Part shown: positions 1 to 8,881 of the stretch, one piece after another
How the letters are laid out: each line of letters opens with the position of its first letter
Numbering within the stretch: the stretch's first letter is position 1
Source of the DNA: Aquibium sp. A9E412
GTDB lineage: Bacteria > Pseudomonadota > Alphaproteobacteria > Rhizobiales > Rhizobiaceae
Reading direction: 5' to 3'
Assembly (NCBI RefSeq): GCF_030398335.1
Contig: NZ_JAOAOP010000005.1
Coordinates: forward strand, 1-64,000
Length of the DNA stretch: 64,000 nt
Program-made: the position numbers and the translations under genes
The notes under the pieces: generated by a model
Database searches by the model: none
The model's input: the letters and a program-made list of their open reading frames with translations, nothing else
Told to the model about the DNA's origin: nothing

Positions 1-26
1 GGGGGGGGGGGTGCGGATCGGCCGGA

Positions 27-257
27 TCAGCGGCCGTAATTGTCGTCCCAGACGATCGGGCCGCGCTCGCGCGGCGCCATCCCGTCGCCCATGTCGGGCG
101 CCACCGAGGACGTCGTCATGCGGTCGACGGAGGCGGCGCCGTTGAAGCGGTCGAGCACGTTCGCCGAATAGTCGCCCTGCAGGAAGGGGGCCTGCTGCGC
201 GGCGGCGGCGCCGGCGAAGGTCAGCGTGGCGGCGGCTGCGATCAGGATGCGTTTCAT
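27..257 (-). CDS. Small secreted protein, paralogue A of a tandem pair
   Basis: This is a 76-residue protein. It has a clear signal peptide (MKR, then a hydrophobic Ala-rich segment, cleavage likely after AAAA at about residue 20), followed by a short acidic, disordered-looking tail ending in DNYGR. I chose the ATG at 257 because AAGGA lies just upstream and translation from it begins with the signal peptide; the open frame extends further upstream without support. It is about half identical to the next gene on the same strand, sharing the QQAP-LQG-YSANVLD block just after the signal. Function unknown; it is presumably periplasmic or secreted. Confidence 0.75.
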   Translation of the reverse strand: MKRILIAAAATLTFAGAAAAQQAPFLQGDYSANVLDRFNGAASVDRMTTSSVAPDMGDGMAPRERGPIVWDDNYGR

Positions 258-394
258 GGTCTCGTTCCTTTCTGTCTGTCGGTCTCGCCGCGCCGCCGGA
301 ACGCGGGAAGTCGCTCCGGCGGGGGCGGCGCTGCCGCGGGATGCGGCGTCGTGGGGAGGAGTCACGGCACCGCGCGGCGGAAGTTTCGCTTCGC

Positions 395-628
395 TCAGCG
401 GCCGTAGTCCTCGTCGAACGCCGTCAGGCCCGCGTCGGCGCGCGGCGCGCGCTCGATGCCGGCGGTGGTGAAGCGGTCGACGCCGGCGCCCACGGCGACG
501 CCGCTGGCGCCGTTGTAGTGGTCGAGCACGTTGGCCGAGTAGTTGCCCTGCAGGACCGGCGCCTGCTGCGCGGCGGCGGCGCCGGCGAAGGCGACGGTGG
601 CGAAGGCGGCGATGAGGATGCGGTTCAT
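395..628 (-). CDS. Small secreted protein, paralogue B of a tandem pair
   Basis: This is a 77-residue exported protein with an N-terminal signal peptide (MNRILIAAF..., cleavage about residue 20). Its mature part of about 57 residues begins with QQAPVLQGNYSANVLD and ends in DEDYGR. The start at 628 is supported by AAGGGA about 8 bases upstream. It lies 137 bp upstream of its paralogue in the same direction, so the pair looks like a tandem duplication. The strongest conservation between the copies is the first 17 residues of the mature protein and the YGR terminus, which suggests that these are the functional parts. No family is recognised. Confidence 0.75.
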   Translation of the reverse strand: MNRILIAAFATVAFAGAAAAQQAPVLQGNYSANVLDHYNGASGVAVGAGVDRFTTAGIERAPRADAGLTAFDEDYGR

Positions 629-911
629 GATGGTGTCCCTTCTGCTGCGGGCTGCCGTTGCGGCCTCGGCCCGCGGTTGCTGGTGTCGATCCGGCGGTGC
701 CCCGCGGGGCCGGCCGCCGTCGATGAGCGGAAGATGGGTCCGCTGGCGAACACGTTCAAAACAACAGGACGCGAGCGCGGGGTGACCTTCCGGTCGCGGC
801 TTCGTGACCGGATTCGTGCTTGAAAAACAGTCTGTTCGCCTGTCAGTGAACAATGCCGGCAAAGATCGCCGTTGCCCTCTGGCGCGGCCCGCCGGCGCGC
901 CTTATATTCCG

Positions 912-1074
912 CCTCGGCGTTCTGCGCCTCGCGACAGGAGTAACATTCCCCGGGGCCTTATCGATCCTAAAGGGAGCTGTCCCTGTTCGGACCCGTGGGT
1001 CCTTTCATACGGCGCCCACCTACTTTGTAGGTTCCCGGGATCGACCTCTCCATCGGTTGCCGCGGATCGCCTCT
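912..1074 (+). ncRNA. ssrS: 6S RNA
   Basis: The sequence has the alphaproteobacterial 6S layout: a closing GGCG/CGCC stem, the CCCCGGGG-TTATCGATCC block, an AAAGGGAGCTGTCCCT hairpin, and the ACGGCGCCCACCTAC-TTTG-TAGGT hairpin, followed by GGGATCGA which pairs back to the ATCGATCC block. A -10-like TATATT sits at 903-908. The gene immediately downstream encodes 5-formyltetrahydrofolate cyclo-ligase, the classic 6S RNA neighbour. 6S RNA binds sigma70-RNA polymerase and damps transcription in stationary phase. The ends are approximate. Confidence 0.85.
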
Positions 1075-1141
1075 CTTTCCCCTTCGCCCGGGCCGCGCCG
1101 CGGTCTTGCCCGTCCGCGCGGCGGCGGCTATCGAGGCGGCG

Positions 1142-1729
1142 ATGGGGACGTCCGACCAACAGCTCAAGAAGACGCTGCGCGCCGAGGCGCTGGCACGGCG
1201 CGACGCGCTCGACGTGCGCTGGCGCATCGAGGCCTCGCTGGCGATGGCGGAGACGGCCGAGGCGCTGGCGGTGACGCCGGGCACCATCGTGTCGGGCTTC
1301 TGGCCGATGCGCTCGGAGGTCGACGTGCGGCCGCTGATGGCCGCGCTCGGCGCGGCCGGCGCGCGGCTGTGCCTGCCGGCGATCCTCGACCGCACGACGA
1401 TCGTCTTCCGCGAGATGGCGCGCGGCGCGCCGCTCGTCGACATGGGATACGGCACGCAGGGGCCGGGGCCCGACGCCGCCGTGCTGGAGCCGCTGATGAT
1501 GCTGGTGCCGCTCGCCGCCTTCGACGCGCGCGGCCACCGCATCGGCTACGGCGCCGGCTACTACGACCGGGCGATCGCCGCGCTGCGCCAGCGCGGCGTC
1601 GCGCCGCGGCTCGTCGGCGTCGCCTTCGACTGCCAGGAGGTGGCGCGCGTGCCGGACGAGCCGCACGACCAGCCGATCCCCGAAATCCTGACCGAAAGCG
1701 GCTTGCGCCGCCTCGGCGCCGACCTATAG
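1142..1729 (+). CDS. 5-formyltetrahydrofolate cyclo-ligase
   Basis: This 195-residue cytosolic enzyme converts 5-formyl-THF plus ATP to 5,10-methenyl-THF. The C-terminal family signature GYGAGYYDR is intact, and the N-terminal K-x3-R-A-E-A-x-A-R-R segment typical of the ATP site is present. I prefer the ATG at 1142 over an in-frame TTG at 1106 because the protein then begins at the usual place and GAGG lies upstream. It lies directly downstream of 6S RNA and is probably cotranscribed with it, as in many proteobacteria. The ymdB-like gene follows after 8 bp. Confidence 0.93.
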   Translation: MGTSDQQLKKTLRAEALARRDALDVRWRIEASLAMAETAEALAVTPGTIVSGFWPMRSEVDVRPLMAALGAAGARLCLPAILDRTTIVFREMARGAPLVDMGYGTQGPGPDAAVLEPLMMLVPLAAFDARGHRIGYGAGYYDRAIAALRQRGVAPRLVGVAFDCQEVARVPDEPHDQPIPEILTESGLRRLGADL

Positions 1730-1737
1730 ATGGGCCG

Positions 1738-2568
1738 ATGAGACTGCTGTTCCTCGGCGATCTGGTGGGCCGTTCCGGCCGCACCGCGGTCTGGGAGAGG
1801 CTGCCCGGCCTGATCTCGGATTTCCGGCTCGACTTCGTGATCGTCAACGGCGAGAACGCGGCCGGCGGCTTCGGCATCACCGAGGAGATCTTCCGCCGCA
1901 CGCTCGACGCCGGCGCCGACGTGGTGACCACCGGCAACCACGTGTGGGACCAGCGCGAGGCGATCGAGTTCGCGCCGCGCGAGGACCGCTTCCTGCGGCC
2001 GGCCAACTTTCCGCGCGGCACCCCGGGGCGCGGCTCCGGCGTCTACCAGGCGCGCAACGGCGCCCGCGTGATGGTGGCCAACATCATGGGCCGCGTCTTC
2101 ATGCATCCCGAGCTCGACGATCCCTTCCAGGCGGCCGAGGCGGAGCTTGCCGCCTGCCGGCTGGGCGAGCACGTCGACGCCGCGGTGGTCGACTTCCACG
2201 CCGAGGCGACGTCGGAGAAGATGTGCTTCGCGCATTTCGTCGACGGCCGCGTCTCGGCGGTCATCGGCACGCACACCCACCAGCCGACGGCCGACCACCA
2301 GATCCTGTCCGGCGGCACGGCCTATCTGTCGGACGCCGGCATGTGCGGCGACTACGATTCCTCGCTCGGCATGGACAAGGAGGAGCCGCTCCACCGGTTC
2401 CTGTTCAAGGTGCCGCGCGGCCGCTTCGAGGCGGCGGGCGGGCCGGCCACCATCTGCGGGCTCGGCGTCGAGATCTCCGACCGCACGGGGCTGGCCGAGA
2501 AGGTGGCGCCGCTGCGCCTGGGGCCGCGCCTGGAAGAGGCGGTGCCGGCCTTCTGGAGAGGCAACTGA
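1738..2568 (+). CDS. YmdB-family metallophosphoesterase (TIGR00282)
   Basis: This 276-residue cytosolic protein shows all the dimetal phosphoesterase motifs of the YmdB/TIGR00282 family: [11 protein letters not shown] near the N terminus, [30 protein letters not shown] and [13 protein letters not shown]. Family members hydrolyse 2',3'-cyclic nucleotides, and the Bacillus protein affects RNA turnover and motility/biofilm decisions; whether this applies here is inference. The start at 1738 lies 8 bp after the cyclo-ligase stop, so the two genes are likely one operon. A long open frame starting at 853 fuses unrelated upstream sequence and is not the gene. Confidence 0.92.
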   Translation: MRLLFLGDLVGRSGRTAVWERLPGLISDFRLDFVIVNGENAAGGFGITEEIFRRTLDAGADVVTTGNHVWDQREAIEFAPREDRFLRPANFPRGTPGRGSGVYQARNGARVMVANIMGRVFMHPELDDPFQAAEAELAACRLGEHVDAAVVDFHAEATSEKMCFAHFVDGRVSAVIGTHTHQPTADHQILSGGTAYLSDAGMCGDYDSSLGMDKEEPLHRFLFKVPRGRFEAAGGPATICGLGVEISDRTGLAEKVAPLRLGPRLEEAVPAFWRGN

Positions 2569-2638
2569 TGGCCCGCCGGGCCGTTACGGACCGGCGCCAC
2601 ACGCACGCCTTTCATCCCGTCAACGCTGGGGGAGCACC

Positions 2639-3415
2639 ATGAGCTGGCTCATCGAGCATTTTTCCTTCGTCTCCAACCCGCAGGCCTGGGTGGCGCTCGC
2701 CACGCTGGTGGTGCTCGAGATCGTGCTCGGCATCGACAACCTGATCTTCATCTCGATCCTGACCAACCGGCTGCCGGAGGCGCAGCAGGCGCGCGCGCGG
2801 CGCATCGGCATCGCCGGCGCGCTGGTGCTGCGGCTGCTGCTGCTCGGCACCATCTCCTTCATCGTGCAGCTCACCGACCCGCTGTTCGAGCTGTTCGGCC
2901 ACGCCTTCTCGTGGCGCGACCTCATTCTGCTGGCCGGCGGCATCTTCCTGGTCTGGAAGGCGACCAAGGAGATCCACCACTCCGTCGATCCCTCGGACGG
3001 CAAGGAGAACATGGTGGGCCGCGCGGCGACGCTGACGGCGGGCGCGGCGATCGCCCAGATCCTGCTGCTCGACCTGGTGTTCTCGATCGATTCCATTATC
3101 ACCGCCGTCGGCATGACCGACGAGATCGCCATCATGTTCATCGCCGTCATCGCCGCGGTGACGGTGATGCTGATCGCCGCCGAGCCGCTGTCGCGCTTCA
3201 TCGCCGACAACCCGACGATCGTCATGCTGGCGCTCGCCTTCCTGCTGATGATCGGCATGACGCTGATCGCCGACGGCATGGGCTTCCACGTGCCCAAGGG
3301 CTACATCTACGCGGCGATGGGCTTCTCGGCGCTGGTCGAGGCGCTCAACATGCTGGCCCGCCGCAAGCGGCGGCGCGAGCGCGCGCTGCAGGCGGAGGGC
3401 GCCGGCGGGCACTGA
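2639..3415 (+). CDS. TerC-family integral membrane protein
   Basis: This 258-residue polytopic membrane protein has about seven hydrophobic segments. It contains the TerC signature acidic motifs embedded in membrane helices, [10 protein letters not shown] near residue 35 and VFSIDSII near residue 155. TerC/Alx/MgtE-associated proteins are implicated in metal (Mn2+) homeostasis and in metalation of exported proteins. The start is fixed by a GGGGGAG ribosome binding site 5 bases before the ATG. It follows the ymdB-like gene by 70 bp in the same direction and may share its transcript. Confidence 0.9.
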   Translation: MSWLIEHFSFVSNPQAWVALATLVVLEIVLGIDNLIFISILTNRLPEAQQARARRIGIAGALVLRLLLLGTISFIVQLTDPLFELFGHAFSWRDLILLAGGIFLVWKATKEIHHSVDPSDGKENMVGRAATLTAGAAIAQILLLDLVFSIDSIITAVGMTDEIAIMFIAVIAAVTVMLIAAEPLSRFIADNPTIVMLALAFLLMIGMTLIADGMGFHVPKGYIYAAMGFSALVEALNMLARRKRRRERALQAEGAGGH

Positions 3416-3455
3416 CAGGTGCGGGGGGCGGCCGAGGCCGCCCCGGCGGCCGCCG

Positions 3456-4292
3456 TCAGACTCCGTCCAGGATGACGATGGTGGGACGCCGCGGCAGGCT
3501 CGACAGCGACACCGACAGCGAGCGCGTGTCGCGGAAGTCGACGTCGAAGGCCTCGCCCATCATCGCGGTGAAGCTGCCGATCGGCGTGGCGTGCCGGTGC
3601 ATCGGCAGCACGATCGAGGCGTAGAGCCGCTGCGTGATCTCGCTCATGCCCGGAAGCGACATGGTCATGCCGCCGTCGATCGGCACCATGACCACGTCGA
3701 GCCGGCCGATCGCGGCGTAGTGGGCGTCCTCCAGCCGGTGGTGCAGGTGGCCGAGATGGCCGATGCACAGCCCGGCCACCTCGAAGATGAAGATCGAGTT
3801 GGCGTTCGGCTCCATGGTGCCGTAGCGGCGGATGTCGGTCGTCACGTTGCGGATGTAGACGTCGTCGACGACCAGCGCGTGGCGCGCCGGTCCGCCGTCG
3901 GGGTTCCAGCCGGGCAGCACGTGCTCGATGCGCGGGTCGGGGAAGGGCGTGAAGTGGGTCGAGTGCGCCTTGTTCATGGTCGCCACCCGCGGCGGCGGCT
4001 CGGCGCCGTAGCGGCCGCTGAAATCGGTGGCGATGCGCACGCCGCCGGGCGTGTCGATCAGATAGGTCGAGTGGCCGGCATAGGTGATGGTGACCGCGGC
4101 GTCGCGTCCGCCGGCCGGTGCCGCCGCGGCGCCGGGCGCCAGGCTGGCGTAGACGACGTCGGGCAGCGCCTCGGCCACCGCTAGGCAACTGCTGGCGACC
4201 GGCTCGCCGTCGGCCTGGGCGTGCGCGGGGGCGGCGGCGGCAAGCGCGCCGAGAGCGAGGGCGAAAGCGGCGACAAGGCGGAGCGGATGCAT
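3456..4292 (-). CDS. Exported MBL-fold (beta-lactamase superfamily) hydrolase
   Basis: This 278-residue protein has a signal peptide (MHPLRLVAAFALALGALAAA, cleavage after AHA) and so acts in the periplasm. The mature part has features of the UlaG/COG2220 branch of the metallo-beta-lactamase fold: the entry strand GHSTYLIDTPGGVRIATDFSG, a metal-ligand region GHLGHLHH, and a later VPIDGGMTMS strand with an Asp. The ATG at 4292 has an excellent GGGAGG site 6 bases upstream; an in-frame ATG at 4316 lacks one. Substrate unknown. It is transcribed away from yebC. Confidence 0.82.
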   Translation of the reverse strand: MHPLRLVAAFALALGALAAAAPAHAQADGEPVASSCLAVAEALPDVVYASLAPGAAAAPAGGRDAAVTITYAGHSTYLIDTPGGVRIATDFSGRYGAEPPPRVATMNKAHSTHFTPFPDPRIEHVLPGWNPDGGPARHALVVDDVYIRNVTTDIRRYGTMEPNANSIFIFEVAGLCIGHLGHLHHRLEDAHYAAIGRLDVVMVPIDGGMTMSLPGMSEITQRLYASIVLPMHRHATPIGSFTAMMGEAFDVDFRDTRSLSVSLSSLPRRPTIVILDGV

Positions 4293-4491
4293 CACGGGCC
4301 TCCCGGGCAACGGCATTGCGGTCGTCGTCAGAGGCGCATGGTAAGCCGCTCCGCGGGCTGCCGTGCGGGCCGCCGCGTTCAACTTTTCGCGAGCGCGCCG
4401 TCCGCGCGCGACTTCTGGACGCTCGCCGGCAAATTCACTATAACGCGCGCCATTCCGGAACAAACGGCGTGTCTTTTCGAACAGGAGCCCC

Positions 4492-5241
4492 ATGGCCGGC
4501 CATTCGCAATTCAAGAACATCATGCACCGCAAGGGCCGTCAGGACGCGGCCAAGTCGAAGATGTTTTCCAAGCTGGCGCGCGAGATCACCGTCGCTGCCA
4601 AGGAAGGCCTGCCCGATCCGGCGATGAACCCGCGGCTGCGCCTGGCGGTGCAGAACGCCAAGGCGCAGTCGATGCCCAAGGACAACATTGAGCGCGCCAT
4701 CAAGAAGGCCTCCGGCGGCGACGGCGAGAGCTACGAGACCGTGCGCTACGAGGGCTACGGGCCGGGCGGCGTGGCGATCATCGTCGAGGGCCTGACCGAC
4801 AACCGCAACCGCACCGCCTCCAACGTGCGCGCCGCCTTCACCAAGGCCGGCGGCTCGATGGGCGAGACGGGCTCGGTGGCCTTCATGTTCGACCGCGTCG
4901 GCGAGATCGTCTATCCGGCCGGTGCGGGCGACGCCGAGCGCGTGATGGAGGCGGCGATCGAGGCCGGCGCGGAGGACGTCCAGTCCGACGAGAACGGCCA
5001 CGTCATCACCTGCGCCTTCGAGGACATCGGCGACGTGACGGGCGCGCTCGAGGCCGCGCTCGGCGAGGCGGAATCGGTGCGTCCGGTGTGGCGGCCGCAG
5101 ACCGGCACCCCGGTCGACGAGGAGCGCGCCCAGTCGATCCTCAAGCTGATCGCCACCCTCGAGGACGACGACGACGTGCAGAACGTCTACGCCAATTTCG
5201 AGGTCGACGACGAGACGATGGCGCGGCTGAGCGCCGCCTGA
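4492..5241 (+). CDS. YebC/PmpR-family protein (translation factor or transcriptional regulator)
   Basis: This 249-residue cytosolic protein begins with the invariant family N terminus [20 protein letters not shown] and keeps the three-domain length of about 245 residues. Family members were long called transcriptional regulators; recent work links YebC to resolving ribosome stalling at polyproline, which would overlap with EF-P (encoded at 15 kb). The start is preceded by AGGAG. A TATAAC -10-like element lies near 4438. In many bacteria yebC precedes ruvC, but here the ruv genes are 17 kb away. Confidence 0.94.
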   Translation: MAGHSQFKNIMHRKGRQDAAKSKMFSKLAREITVAAKEGLPDPAMNPRLRLAVQNAKAQSMPKDNIERAIKKASGGDGESYETVRYEGYGPGGVAIIVEGLTDNRNRTASNVRAAFTKAGGSMGETGSVAFMFDRVGEIVYPAGAGDAERVMEAAIEAGAEDVQSDENGHVITCAFEDIGDVTGALEAALGEAESVRPVWRPQTGTPVDEERAQSILKLIATLEDDDDVQNVYANFEVDDETMARLSAA

Positions 5242-5341
5242 GGCGGACCGGCGGCGGCCGCGCGCGACGGCCCGGTGCCGCCGGGCGGGGGCGTCCCGCG
5301 CCGCATGCACGCGGGCGAAGCCGGCACGACGAGGCCCCGCG

Positions 5342-5962
5342 TCAGCGCTCCGTCGCGCCCTTGCCGGCAATGATCCTGTCGCGGAACTTCTCGATCCGGT
5401 TCACGCGGGTCTCGGGCTTCTTCGCGCCGTTGAGGTCGATGACATAGCTCTTCTGGCGGCCCCGCGTCAGCGCGTGGAACGCCTCCGCCAGCGCCGGGTC
5501 GGCGTCCAGCGCCGCCACGAGCTCATCGGGCAGCGGCAGGGCGCCGTCGTCCTTCGGCGGCTTCCTGCCGGCCTCGGCGTGGCCCTTCGCCTCCTCCAGA
5601 TAGGCGCGGATCACCGGCTCCATCCTCGCGGGCCCGTCGTTGGAGGTGAAGCGGATCATGTCGGGATGGCGGGTGTTCGGCCCCTGCCTTTCCAGAACGC
5701 CCTCGGGGTCCTCCAGCAGTGCCGCGTCGAAGAAGCTGAGACGGAAGTTGCTCTGGAACGCGCCGATGATCGCGATGTTGCGGCCGGCGTGCATGTAGCA
5801 GGGGTGCCCCCACTTGACCGTCTCCGCGAGCCCGGCGGCAAGGCAGATGTCGCGAAGCCTCGCAAGGCCGCTCTGCCAGACCCGCGTCGAGCAGCCTTGC
5901 GTGTCGAAGCGCCCGCACCGCCCGCAGCCTTTCGCGAAATAGTCTTCGATGTCGGTGATCAT
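5342..5962 (-). CDS. YdeI/OmdA-type protein with DUF1801-like N-terminal domain
   Basis: This 206-residue soluble protein has an N-terminal DUF1801-like domain (VKWGHPCYMHAGRNIAIIGAF and RLSFFDAALLEDP blocks, residues about 45-95). It has a C-terminal YdeI/OmdA region (ALDADPALAEAFHALTRGRQKSYVIDLNGAKKPETRVNR..). Proteins of this arrangement are common in rhizobia and are of unknown biochemical function; the OmdA label comes from a bacteriocin-protection annotation and is not a tested role here. The N terminus contains a CGRCGRF...C cluster that could bind metal. The ATG at 5962 starts at the conserved domain; no strong ribosome site is seen. Confidence 0.8.
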   Translation of the reverse strand: MITDIEDYFAKGCGRCGRFDTQGCSTRVWQSGLARLRDICLAAGLAETVKWGHPCYMHAGRNIAIIGAFQSNFRLSFFDAALLEDPEGVLERQGPNTRHPDMIRFTSNDGPARMEPVIRAYLEEAKGHAEAGRKPPKDDGALPLPDELVAALDADPALAEAFHALTRGRQKSYVIDLNGAKKPETRVNRIEKFRDRIIAGKGATER

Positions 5963-6117
5963 CACCGGGGCGTGATAACACGCGCCCCCGCCGGTTGCCA
6001 AAGGGTGGCGGGCCGGGCTCGCCGTCGCCGTTCGCCGGCCCGTCATTCCGGCGATCGAGGCCCGGAGCGTCTCCAGGCGCCGTCGACACCCGGTCGCCGC
6101 TCCAGCGTTGCGGCAAG

Positions 6118-6142
6118 AAAAAAGGCCCCGCGCGGGGGGCCT
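6118..6142 (-). terminator. Rho-independent terminator of rpmE
   Basis: Read on the minus strand, GGCCCC/GGGGCC forms a 6-bp GC stem with a 6-base loop (extendable by slippage of the G run) and is followed by seven T residues. It lies 28 bp downstream of the rpmE stop. Confidence 0.8.
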
Positions 6143-6170
6143 TTCGTCGTTTCGCGCGAGGCGCCGGGGC

Positions 6171-6392
6171 TCAGATGCCGAGGCCCTCGTAGCGCTTCTT
6201 GAACTTCGACAGCCGGCCGCCGCGGTCGAGCAGCGTCTGCTGGCCGCCGGTCCAGGCGGGGTGCGTCGTGGGGTCGATGTCGAGGTGCAGCGTGTCGCCC
6301 TCCTTGCCCCAGGTCGAGCGCGTCTCGTACTCGGTGCCGTCGGTCATGACGACCTTGATCGTGTGGTAGTCGGGATGGATGTCGGCTTTCAT
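6171..6392 (-). CDS. rpmE: 50S ribosomal protein L31
   Basis: This 73-residue ribosomal protein begins [20 protein letters not shown] and contains the L31 core STWG and [10 protein letters not shown]. The cysteines of the zinc-binding (C+) form are absent, so this is a zinc-independent C-minus type, usual in rhizobia. The start at 6392 matches family length; the longer open frame upstream is unsupported. It is transcribed divergently from the ABC exporter and is followed by a clear intrinsic terminator. Confidence 0.95.
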   Translation of the reverse strand: MKADIHPDYHTIKVVMTDGTEYETRSTWGKEGDTLHLDIDPTTHPAWTGGQQTLLDRGGRLSKFKKRYEGLGI

Positions 6393-6593
6393 CGGTCTGT
6401 CCTGCGGGTCCTTGGATCTGTCCTGCGGCGGGCGCCGGCGCGGCGGCTGCGGCAAAGTCGCCCGCACGCAAAAACTTGAAGCCGCGGCCGCGGGCGGCTA
6501 CGGCTTCCGATGCGTCGGCGACGCCTATACATCAGCCGGCATGCGAGCACAAGGCCGGGGCCCGGCGGCAGAAAAAGACGAGACGAGCGGCAG

Positions 6594-8399
6594 ATGGCGC
6601 AGACAAGCCCCCTCACCGACGAGCAGAAACGCCGTTCGCTGCGCCCGCTGCGGCGGCTGTTTCCTTATCTCGGGCGCTATCGCGGGCTGCTGGCCGGCGC
6701 GGTGTTCTTCCTGGTGCTGGCGGCGGCGACCACGCTGACCCTGCCGGTCGCCGTGCGGCGGATGATCGACCATGGCTTCTCGGAAGCCGATTCCGCCTTC
6801 ATCGCCAACTACTTCACCATGCTGATCGTGATCGCGGCCGTGCTCGCCTTCGCCTCGGCCTGCCGCTACTACTTCGTCATCACGCTCGGCGAGCGCGTCG
6901 TCTCCGACCTGAGGCGCGACGTCTTCAGCCACGTCACCGAGCTGTCGCCCGGCTTCTTCGACCGCGCCCAGACGGGCGAGATCGTCTCGCGGCTCACGGC
7001 CGACACGACGCAGATCAAGTCGGCGGTCGGCGCCACCGCCTCGACCGCGCTGCGCAACGTCATCATGGGCATCGGCGCGGTCGCCATGATGGTGGTGACC
7101 AGCCCGCGGCTGTCGCTGCTGGTGGTCGTGGCGATCCCCGTCATCATCTTTCCGCTGGTCGCCTTCGGCCGCTCGGTGCGGCGCAAGTCGCGCTCGGCGC
7201 AGGACACGCTGGCCGCCGCCACCGCCTATGCCAGCGAGCATATCGGCGCCATCCGCACGCTGCAGGCCTTCACCAACGAGGCGCTGGTGACCGACCGCTA
7301 CGGCGGCGCGGTGGAGCGCGCCTTCAGCGCGGCGCGCTCGGCCGTGTTCGCGCGGTCCTTCCTCACCTTCTTCGCCATCTTCGCCACCTTCGCCTCGGTG
7401 GTGGCGGTGCTGTGGGTCGGCTCGCGCGCGGTGCTCGACGGCGGCATGACGCCCGGCACGCTCGGCCAGTTCCTGCTCTACTCGGTGCTGGCGGCCGGCG
7501 CGCTCGGCGCGCTGTCGGAGGTGTGGGGCGAGCTCAGCCAGGCGGCCGGCGCGGCCGAACGGCTGACCGAGCTGCTGATCGAGGAGCCGGCGATCGCCGT
7601 GCCGGCCGACCCAACGCCGCTGCCCGAGCCGGCGCGCGGCGCCGTCGTCTTCCGCGACGTGCGCTTCGCCTATCCCTCGCGTCCCGACCGGCCGACGCTC
7701 GAGGGGCTGAGCTTCGCCGTCGAGCCGGGCGAGACGGTCGCGATCGTCGGGCCGTCGGGGGCGGGCAAGAGCACCGTGTTCTCGCTTCTGCTGCGCTATT
7801 ACGATCCGCAGTCGGGCGCGGTCTCGATCGACGGCGTCGACCTCGCCGAGGCCGATCCGGCGGCGGTGCGCCGGCGCATCGCCATCGTGCCGCAGGACGT
7901 GGCGGTGTTCGCCGCCAGCGCCGGCGACAACATCGCCTTCGGCCGGCCCGGCGCCAGCCAGGCCGAGATCGAGGCGGCGGCGCGCTCGGCGCTCGCGCAC
8001 GACTTCATCGCCGCGCTCGACCAGGGCTACGACACGCCGGTCGGCGAGCGCGGCGTCACGCTGTCTGGCGGCCAGCGCCAGCGCGTGGCGATCGCCCGCG
8101 CCATCCTGCGCGACGCGCCGGTCCTGCTGCTCGACGAGGCCACCTCGGCGCTCGATTCCGAGAGCGAGACGCTGGTGCAGACGGCGCTGGAGCGGCTGAT
8201 GGAGGGGCGCACGACGCTGGTCATCGCGCACCGGCTGGCGACCGTGCTCAAGGCCGACCGCATCCTGGTGATGGACGGCGGGCGCATCGTCGAGCAAGGC
8301 ACGCACGAGAGCCTGGTGCGCAAGGGCGGCACCTATGCCCGGCTCGCCCGGCTGCAGTTCGAGAGCGGAGCCGGCGCCTTCCGCGGCGCGGCGGAATGA
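6594..8399 (+). CDS. MsbA-like ABC exporter, fused membrane and ATPase domains
   Basis: This 601-residue half-transporter has about six transmembrane helices (residues about 25-310) followed by a nucleotide-binding domain. Walker [10 protein letters not shown] lies at about 386, signature LSGGQRQR at about 490, Walker [15 protein letters not shown] at about 511, and a switch histidine in VIAHRLATV. The sequence is of the ABCB/MsbA lipid-and-drug exporter type, and the substrate is unknown. The ATG at 6594 places the start near the first helix as in relatives; an in-frame ATG at 6510 lacks support. A -10-like TATACA lies near 6524. The stop codon overlaps the next gene (ATGA). Confidence 0.93.
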   Translation: MAQTSPLTDEQKRRSLRPLRRLFPYLGRYRGLLAGAVFFLVLAAATTLTLPVAVRRMIDHGFSEADSAFIANYFTMLIVIAAVLAFASACRYYFVITLGERVVSDLRRDVFSHVTELSPGFFDRAQTGEIVSRLTADTTQIKSAVGATASTALRNVIMGIGAVAMMVVTSPRLSLLVVVAIPVIIFPLVAFGRSVRRKSRSAQDTLAAATAYASEHIGAIRTLQAFTNEALVTDRYGGAVERAFSAARSAVFARSFLTFFAIFATFASVVAVLWVGSRAVLDGGMTPGTLGQFLLYSVLAAGALGALSEVWGELSQAAGAAERLTELLIEEPAIAVPADPTPLPEPARGAVVFRDVRFAYPSRPDRPTLEGLSFAVEPGETVAIVGPSGAGKSTVFSLLLRYYDPQSGAVSIDGVDLAEADPAAVRRRIAIVPQDVAVFAASAGDNIAFGRPGASQAEIEAAARSALAHDFIAALDQGYDTPVGERGVTLSGGQRQRVAIARAILRDAPVLLLDEATSALDSESETLVQTALERLMEGRTTLVIAHRLATVLKADRILVMDGGRIVEQGTHESLVRKGGTYARLARLQFESGAGAFRGAAE

Positions 8400-8881
8400 G
8401 CCCGGCGCTGGCCGCCGCGCTCGCCACGGTCGCCGCGGCGGCGCCGGAAGACAGCAGCGACTGGTGGCTCATCGGCAGCACCGCGATGCGGCTTTGCGGC
8501 ATCGCCGCAGCCGAGCCGCAGGATGTCGATCTGCTGGCTGGACGGGAGACCGCGCTGGCGTTTCTCGCGCGCCTCGGCGTGGCGGCGGAGCCGGCAGCCG
8601 CGCCGCAGGCCGGCGCGCGCTTCGCCTCCGATCCCTTCGTCCGCGTGCGGCGCCCCGGGGCGCTCGACATCGAGGTGATGGGCGATCTGCGGGTGCGCGA
8701 CGGGCAGGGCTGGCAGTGGGTGCGCCTTGCCACCCGGCGCCCGGTCGCGGTCGCCGGCGGGCGGGTGTTCGTCGCCGAACCCGCCGAGCAGGCCGCGCTG
8801 ATGCGCCTGTTCGGCCGCTCGAAGGATCGCGCCAAGGCGGCGCTGATCGAGCGCGCGCTGGCGGACGGTCAGACCGCCTGA
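8396..8881 (+). CDS. Nucleotidyltransferase-fold protein
   Basis: This 161-residue soluble protein carries the minimal nucleotidyltransferase signature: GSTAMRLCG at about residues 24-32, followed by QDVDLL (D-x-D) about 15 residues later. A further acidic residue lies in LDIEVMGDL, and a helix-rich C terminus follows ([13 protein letters not shown]). Its ATG overlaps the stop of the ABC exporter gene in an ATGA, so the two are translationally coupled. It resembles the nucleotidyltransferase half of stand-alone or toxin-antitoxin MNT proteins, but no HEPN partner is adjacent. The function is inferred from motifs only. Its 3' end overlaps the convergent flavin dehydrogenase gene by 13 bp. Confidence 0.75.
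   Translation: MSPALAAALATVAAAAPEDSSDWWLIGSTAMRLCGIAAAEPQDVDLLAGRETALAFLARLGVAAEPAAAPQAGARFASDPFVRVRRPGALDIEVMGDLRVRDGQGWQWVRLATRRPVAVAGGRVFVAEPAEQAALMRLFGRSKDRAKAALIERALADGQTA

Noticed and set aside
1-11. Run of eleven G at the left edge
   Set aside because: May be a contig-end or homopolymer artefact; no biological reading possible from here.
853-1735. 5' part of a 571-codon frame fused to the YmdB-like gene
   Set aside because: It runs across 6S RNA and, out of frame, across the cyclo-ligase gene; its composition is Arg/Ala shadow-like. The true start is ATG 1738.
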